A model generated the notes under the pieces. It ran no database searches. It worked only from the letters and a program-made list of their open reading frames with translations, and was not told the origin of the DNA. From Hymenobacter sediminicola (lineage in GTDB: Bacteria; Bacteroidota; Bacteroidia; Cytophagales; Hymenobacteraceae), in contig NZ_CP060202.1 in NCBI RefSeq assembly GCF_014250515.1, positions 2,477,001 to 2,541,000 of the forward strand: a stretch of DNA of 64,000 nucleotides, given 5' to 3'. The translations under genes were made by a program, and so were the position numbers. Each line of letters starts with the position of its first letter. Within the stretch, counting starts at the first letter, position 1. Below, one piece after another: positions 59,811-64,000 of this stretch.

Positions 59811-59850
59811 GTGCCGCCCCGCCATCTTACCGGGACGGCACTTCCTTTTG
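59811..59850 (+). terminator. Terminator after fabH
   Basis: Stem gtgccgccccg (59811-59821) with cgggacggcac (59831-59841), one mismatch, followed by TTCCTTTTG. Between fabH and efp. Confidence 0.7.
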
Positions 59851-59961
59851 AACTAAAAAGTACGCATCATCTGGCTAGCTGCTCTGGGCCTGTTTCCAAC
59901 TGAGTATCAGGATCCGTCCCGCTTTTGGTTCAGAGCGTTTACCACTCACTCCATTCCCATC

Positions 59962-60525
59962 ATGGCCACTACTGCAGATTTCCGCAACGGGCTCGTTCTC
60001 AACTACAACGGCGAGTTGCATGTCATCACCGAATTCCAGCATGTGAAACCGGGCAAAGGCCCGGCCTTCGTGCGGACCAAGCTTCGCAACATCAAAACCG
60101 GCCGTGTACTTGATAACACGTTTAATGCCGGCGTAAAGGTAGAGACGGCCCGCGTGGAGCAACGCCCGCACCAGTACCTGTATAAAGACGACTACGGCTA
60201 CACGTTCATGGACAACGAGTCGTTTGAGCAAGTAGTGCTGCCGGAAGCCATGGTGCCTTTTGCCGACCTGATGAAGGAAGGACAGGTGGCTACCATCCTG
60301 TTTCATGCCGAGACCGAGCAGCCTCTCACGGCCGAGCTGCCGACCACGGTAGAGTTGATGGTAACGTATACTGAGCCCGGCCTGAAGGGCGACACCGCTA
60401 CCAACACACTCAAGCCTGCTATTGTAGAAACCGGTGCCCGAATCCAGGTGCCCCTGTTCATTGATACCGATACCAAAATCCGCATCAAGACCAGCGACTA
60501 CTCCTATGTCGAAAGAGTCAAGTAA
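59962..60525 (+). CDS. efp: Translation elongation factor P
   Basis: 187 residues. Starts [20 protein letters not shown] and carries the loop [12 protein letters not shown] with the modifiable Lys, then two OB-like domains ending [13 protein letters not shown] (partial motif). EF-P relieves ribosome stalling at polyproline. The next gene accB starts 22 bp after the stop, so efp and accB are likely in one unit. Length normal. The type of Lys modification is not visible from this window. Confidence 0.94.
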   Translation: MATTADFRNGLVLNYNGELHVITEFQHVKPGKGPAFVRTKLRNIKTGRVLDNTFNAGVKVETARVEQRPHQYLYKDDYGYTFMDNESFEQVVLPEAMVPFADLMKEGQVATILFHAETEQPLTAELPTTVELMVTYTEPGLKGDTATNTLKPAIVETGARIQVPLFIDTDTKIRIKTSDYSYVERVK

Positions 60526-60547
60526 GCAGCCCCTCAAGCCTTCTGCC

Positions 60548-61033
60548 ATGAAAGCCAAAGAACTCCAGGAACTCATCGATTTCATTGCGAAGTCGGGACT
60601 GAACAAAGTCAACATCGAAACCGAAGAATTCAAAATTTCGGTTCAGCGCGAGCCCAGCACAAAGGTGGTGAGCAGTGGTATGGTAGCAGCAGCGCCTGCG
60701 CCCACTACCCCGGCAGCAGCACCGGTGGCCGCTCCGGCAGCAGCCCCTGCCTCGGCTCCGGCTTCGGCTCCTACGGAAGCCGCGAGCACCGCCTACGTGC
60801 CGCTGAAATCACCGATGATTGGCACCTTCTACCGCAGCAACAGCCCCGATTCGCCGGCCTTCGTGCAGGTGGGTGACTTGGTAGAAAAAGGACAGGTAAT
60901 CTGCATCATCGAAGCCATGAAGCTCTTCAACGAAATTGAAGCCGAGCAGAGTGGTCGCGTAGTGAAAGCCATGGTCGAAAATGCTTCTCCTGTGGAGTAC
61001 GACCAGCCGCTATTCCTGATTGAGCCGATGTAA
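60548..61033 (+). CDS. accB: Acetyl-CoA carboxylase biotin carboxyl carrier protein (AccB)
   Basis: 161 residues from the ATG at 60548. The N-terminal [17 protein letters not shown] is followed by an Ala/Pro/Thr-rich linker (about 46-82) and the biotinyl domain with EAMK (biotin Lys125) in [12 protein letters not shown]. It carries carboxybiotin between AccC and the transferase. The longer ORF (60434) overlaps efp and lacks family sequence; another ATG at 60506 would overlap the efp stop and was not chosen. The accC gene starts 106 bp later across a long hairpin. Confidence 0.95.
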   Translation: MKAKELQELIDFIAKSGLNKVNIETEEFKISVQREPSTKVVSSGMVAAAPAPTTPAAAPVAAPAAAPASAPASAPTEAASTAYVPLKSPMIGTFYRSNSPDSPAFVQVGDLVEKGQVICIIEAMKLFNEIEAEQSGRVVKAMVENASPVEYDQPLFLIEPM

Positions 61034-61043
61034 TTTTGGAACT

Positions 61044-61122
61044 GAGAAATAAGAGCTTAGAGCTTAGAACTGCTGAGTTGGCCCTAGGCCACTCGCTTCT
61101 AAGTTCTAAGCTCTTATTTCTC
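61044..61122. repeat. Long inverted repeat between accB and accC (family 3)
   Basis: 26-base arms 61044-61069 and 61097-61122 (gagaaataagagcttagagcttagaa type) are complementary with one mismatch and separated by 27 bases. Short internal tandem agcttag units appear in the arms. It lies entirely within the accB-accC intergenic mRNA. Confidence 0.7.
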
Positions 61123-61139
61123 GCATCTACCCTAGAGCT

Positions 61140-62486
61140 GTGTTCAAGAAAATACTGATTGCCAACCGGGGCGAAATTGCACTGCGTATCATTCGTACCT
61201 GCAAGGAAATGGGCATCAAAACGGTTGCGGTGTATTCCACTGCCGACAAGGAAAGCCTGCACGTACGCTTCGCCGATGAGGCCGTATGCATCGGCCCGCC
61301 GCCTTCGTCGCAGAGCTACCTAAGCATCCCGACGCTGATTGCCGCCGCCGAAATAACCAACGCCGATGCTATTCATCCGGGCTACGGTTTCCTGAGCGAA
61401 AACGCGGAATTCTCGCGTGTTTGCCAGGAAAACGGCATCAAATTCATTGGGGCGTCGCCTGAGATGATCAACCAGATGGGCGACAAGGCTTCGGCCAAGG
61501 CCACTATGATTAAGGCCGGCGTACCCTGCATTCCGGGCTCCGTGGGTCTGCTGGATTCTGTGGAGCAGGGCAAGAAGATTGCCGCCAAAATCAAGTACCC
61601 GGTTATTCTCAAGGCAACGGCCGGGGGCGGTGGGCGCGGTATGCGCATCATCAACTCCGAAGATGAGTTTGAGAAAGCCTGGAACGATGCCCGCACCGAA
61701 GCCAAAGCGGCTTTCGGCAACGACGGCGTGTACCTGGAGAAATTTGTAGTAGAACCCCGCCACATCGAAATCCAGATCTGTGGTGACCAGTTCGGGCGGG
61801 TGTGCCACCTGTCGGAGCGTGACTGCTCGATTCAACGCCGCCACCAGAAGCTGGTAGAAGAGGCTCCTTCGCCGTTCATGACCGATGAGCTCCGTGAGAA
61901 GATGGGAAAGGCAGCTATTGCAGGTGCCTCAGCCATTAACTACGAAGGTGTGGGTACCATTGAATTCCTGGTCGACAAAAACCGTGACTTCTACTTCATG
62001 GAGATGAACACCCGGATTCAGGTGGAGCACCCCGTGACGGAGGAAATCATCAACTACGACCTCATCAAGGAGCAGATCAAGGTAGCAGCGGGCATCCCGA
62101 TTTCGGGCGACAACTACTACCCCCGCATGCACGCTATGGAGTGCCGCATCAACGCCGAAGACCCGACCAAGGACTTCCGCCCTTCTCCCGGCAAAATCAC
62201 GACGCTGCACATCCCCGGTGGCCACGGCGTGCGCGTAGACACGCACGTGTATGCTGGCTACCAGATTCCGTCGAACTACGACTCGATGATTGCCAAGCTC
62301 ATCACCGTGGCCCAGACCCGTGAGGAGTGCATCGTGAAGATGAAGCGCGCTCTGAGCGAGTTTGTGGTGGAAGGCGTGAAAACCACGATTCCGTTTCACC
62401 TGAAACTGATGGACAACGAGAGTTTCAAGGCCGGCGACTTCACCACGAAGTTCCTGGAAACTTCCTTCGACTTCTCGGAGCTGTAA
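61140..62486 (+). CDS. accC: Acetyl-CoA carboxylase biotin carboxylase subunit (AccC)
   Basis: 448 residues, GTG start at 61140 ([16 protein letters not shown] follows). ATP-grasp enzyme with the glycine-rich ATGGGGRGM loop (residues about 158-167), [12 protein letters not shown] and [12 protein letters not shown] motifs, all canonical. It carboxylates AccB-bound biotin using ATP and bicarbonate. It ends with a strong terminator and is the last gene of the accBC unit. The accA/accD genes are not in the window. Confidence 0.96.
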   Translation: MFKKILIANRGEIALRIIRTCKEMGIKTVAVYSTADKESLHVRFADEAVCIGPPPSSQSYLSIPTLIAAAEITNADAIHPGYGFLSENAEFSRVCQENGIKFIGASPEMINQMGDKASAKATMIKAGVPCIPGSVGLLDSVEQGKKIAAKIKYPVILKATAGGGGRGMRIINSEDEFEKAWNDARTEAKAAFGNDGVYLEKFVVEPRHIEIQICGDQFGRVCHLSERDCSIQRRHQKLVEEAPSPFMTDELREKMGKAAIAGASAINYEGVGTIEFLVDKNRDFYFMEMNTRIQVEHPVTEEIINYDLIKEQIKVAAGIPISGDNYYPRMHAMECRINAEDPTKDFRPSPGKITTLHIPGGHGVRVDTHVYAGYQIPSNYDSMIAKLITVAQTREECIVKMKRALSEFVVEGVKTTIPFHLKLMDNESFKAGDFTTKFLETSFDFSEL

Positions 62487-62504
62487 GAACACTGCTTTGT
62501 TCTA

Positions 62505-62542
62505 AACCAAAAAGACCGGCCAGATGGCCGGTCTTTTTGGTT
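62505..62542. terminator. Bidirectional terminator after accC
   Basis: Perfect 17-bp stem (62505-62521 with 62526-62542, core agaccggcc) with A- and T-runs, between converging genes accC and the DUF3109 gene. Confidence 0.92.
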
Positions 62543-62556
62543 GCTTTGTTTAGCGC

Positions 62557-63132
62557 TTATGCCTTGGCGTCTCCGTGCTCAATTTCGTGCACCAGCTCGC
62601 CGTACCAATCCTCGCCGTACTTGCGGATGAGGGGCTCCTTGAGAAATTGGTAGACCCTCACGCCCAGGTTGGCCCCGTTGGCGCAGGCGGGGTTGCAGAT
62701 GCCCCACCGGTCGTAGTTCAGCGCCTCAAAGCCGTCGTATTTGGTGATGCGGATAGGATACAGGTGGCAGCTGATAGGCTTTTTGAAGCTGGTAGCGCCG
62801 GCCAGATAGGCCTGCTCAATACCGCATTTCAGGATACCCCGCTCGTCGTAGAGGGCGTAGGCGCACTCCCGGTCATTGATGGTGGTGGTGCTGTAGTCGC
62901 CTTCCCAATCTTTGATGTATGTGCCCTGCTGCTCAATGGCCTGACGGCCCGCTTCGGTGATGAAAGGCTTGATGGCTTTGTACTCGGTTTTGAGAATCTG
63001 AAGCTCGGCTTCTTCCAGCGGCGCGCCCAGGTCGCCTTCCACGCAGCAGGCACCTTTGCAGGCCTCCAGGTTGCACACGAAGAAATTGTCCCGAACGTCG
63101 TCGGAAATAAGGGTGTTCTGTATCTGAATCAT
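62557..63132 (-). CDS. DUF3109 (YkgJ-like cysteine cluster) protein
   Basis: 191 residues. The N-terminus [18 protein letters not shown] has a CxxxxCxxxCC cluster (about 20-30), and [13 protein letters not shown]-type Cys (C-x3-C) lie further on. These Cys likely bind a metal or Fe-S cluster. The family (DUF3109) occurs widely in Bacteroidota, function unknown. It is expressed divergently from the helicase gene and converges on the accC terminator. A TATCTTTG box on the reverse strand (63229-63236) lies upstream. Confidence 0.88.
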   Translation of the reverse strand: MIQIQNTLISDDVRDNFFVCNLEACKGACCVEGDLGAPLEEAELQILKTEYKAIKPFITEAGRQAIEQQGTYIKDWEGDYSTTTINDRECAYALYDERGILKCGIEQAYLAGATSFKKPISCHLYPIRITKYDGFEALNYDRWGICNPACANGANLGVRVYQFLKEPLIRKYGEDWYGELVHEIEHGDAKA

Positions 63133-63228
63133 GAGGTGTTAGCCGGCAGAGGTCCGCAAACGTGAACAAGTTGCTGCTCTTAGGTAGTTCTGAAGCGGCA
63201 ACAGGCGAGCCTGCGAGAAATGTGGCTA

Positions 63229-63236
63229 CAAAGATA
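63229..63236 (-). promoter_or_regulatory. -7 box TATCTTTG (reverse strand) of the DUF3109 gene
   Basis: CAAAGATA on the given strand, about 97 bases upstream of the ATG. Exact TAnnTTTG match. Confidence 0.42.
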
Positions 63237-63266
63237 ACCCCGTTTCCTCACCCGCCCTGAATGCTG

Positions 63267-63274
63267 TACCTTTG
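63267..63274 (+). promoter_or_regulatory. -7 box TACCTTTG of the UvrD/PcrA gene
   Basis: TACCTTTG at 63267-63274, 38 bases upstream of the ATG at 63313, with a weak -33 TTTC (63243-63246) 20 bases further upstream. Confidence 0.45.
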
Positions 63275-63312
63275 CTAACAAGCCAAAAAGCTTAGTTTCT
63301 GACTGACGACGA

Positions 63313-64000
63313 ATGGGACTGGATTATCATTCTTTATTGAACCCCTCGCAGGCGGCCGCCGTGATGCAAATCGAAGGCCCCTGCATGATTATAGCGGGTG
63401 CTGGCTCGGGCAAAACCCGGGTGCTCACCTACCGCATTGCCAACCTGCTGGAGCAGGGCATCGACCCATTCAACATACTGGCCCTCACCTTTACCAATAA
63501 GGCGGCGCGTGAGATGCGCGCCCGTATCGAGAAGGTAGTAGGCCCGAATGCTAAGAACCTGTGGATGGGCACCTTCCACAGCATTTTTGCCCGCATCCTG
63601 CGCTCGGAGGCCGACAAGATCGGCTACCCCCGCTCCTTTACTATCTACGACACGCAGGATTCCAAAACCCTGATTGGGCAGATTCTGAAAGAGCTGGAGC
63701 TGGACGACAAGCTCTACAAGCCCAACATGGTGTTGGGCCGGATTTCGTCGGCGAAGAACAAGCTGATTTCGGTGCAGCAGTACCTCAACGACCCCGTAAT
63801 CCGGCAGGACGATGACGCGGCGCTGCGGCCCAAGCTGGGCGTGATTTATCAGCAGTACGCCAACCGCTGCTTCAAGGCGGGCGCCATGGACTTCGACGAC
63901 CTGCTTTACCAGACCAACGTGCTGTTCAAGGAGCATCCAGATGTGCTGAACAAGTATCAGAACATCTTCAAGTTTGTGATGGTGGACGAGTACCAGGACA
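63313..64000 (+). CDS. UvrD/PcrA/Rep-type DNA helicase (3' end outside window)
   Basis: The first 229 residues of a superfamily 1A helicase. Motif Q region LNPSQAAAV, Walker A AGAGSGKT (about 28-35), motif Ia LTFTNKAAREMRAR, GTFHSIFARILRSEA and DEYQD-type Walker B at the very end before the cut. It unwinds DNA 3' to 5' in repair and replication restart. The frame is intact at the edge and lacks any odd feature. The gene is transcribed divergently from DUF3109. UvrD versus PcrA cannot be resolved from this part. Confidence 0.93.
   Translation, partial: MGLDYHSLLNPSQAAAVMQIEGPCMIIAGAGSGKTRVLTYRIANLLEQGIDPFNILALTFTNKAAREMRARIEKVVGPNAKNLWMGTFHSIFARILRSEADKIGYPRSFTIYDTQDSKTLIGQILKELELDDKLYKPNMVLGRISSAKNKLISVQQYLNDPVIRQDDDAALRPKLGVIYQQYANRCFKAGAMDFDDLLYQTNVLFKEHPDVLNKYQNIFKFVMVDEYQD

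Noticed and set aside
58749..59825. Long reverse ORF opposite fabH
   Set aside because: It is antisense to fabH, which has all three catalytic residues; the ORF itself has no coherent motif.
1..64000. CRISPR arrays, IS elements, prophage genes
   Set aside because: No regularly spaced direct repeats, transposase or integrase signatures, or phage structural genes were found on either strand.

Overview
The window looks like a chromosomal segment of an aerobic member of the Bacteroidota, most probably Hymenobacter or a close Cytophagales relative. The evidence is a GC-rich base composition with many short-linker operons and almost no Shine-Dalgarno sequences, candidate promoters of the Bacteroidota type (TTTG, about 20 bp, TAnnTTTG), frequent GTG/TTG starts, many lipoproteins with a LxxC lipobox, and protein families typical of the group (a paired VWA/MoxR-like ATPase, DUF3109, stand-alone H-NOX, acyl-ACP desaturase). 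No rRNA, tRNA, CRISPR array, transposase or prophage was recognised.

Layout. 1-5.8 kb: the 3' end of a TaqI/Eco57I-like DNA methylase or restriction enzyme, a VWA + AAA+ ATPase pair, a DUF427 protein and two tandem lipoproteins that resemble PliI-type lysozyme inhibitors. 5.8-11 kb: acyl-ACP desaturase, then a three-gene surface-polysaccharide block (membrane protein, GT2, Wzx/MATE-like flippase). 11-22 kb: CorA, a NadR-like bifunctional enzyme, a 913-residue DUF3352-like protein, two tandem NTF2-like lipoproteins, an FKBP, an amino acid permease and assorted envelope proteins. 22.4-25.5 kb: a redox module (FAD oxidoreductase, small membrane protein with a His5 tail, membrane polyferredoxin). 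28.4-32.1 kb: a three-gene glycosyltransferase operon. 32-35.4 kb: a reverse-strand group with a TIGR04282-type glycosyltransferase, a rhodanese lipoprotein, an AhpD-like protein and an H-NOX haem sensor. This resembles an arsenosugar-type locus without its radical SAM enzyme. 35.5-37 kb: an ECF sigma/anti-sigma pair. 37-50 kb: dehydrogenase, hydrolases, DUF885 and M28 peptidases, transporters and a secreted NUC-family nuclease. 50-53.5 kb: a HIT protein fused to a NuiA-like nuclease-inhibitor domain, greA, a 2-hydroxyacid dehydrogenase and rsmA. 53.6-62.5 kb: housekeeping genes, ending in the classic DUF177-rpmF-plsX-fabH-efp-accB-accC fatty-acid/translation block. The window ends inside a UvrD/PcrA helicase.

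The most unusual observations are the HIT-NuiA fusion in the same neighbourhood as an exported nuclease of the type NuiA inhibits, the tandem lysozyme-inhibitor-like lipoproteins, the incomplete arsenosugar-type cluster next to an orphan H-NOX, and three sequence-unrelated families of inverted-doublet (REPIN-like) intergenic repeats.
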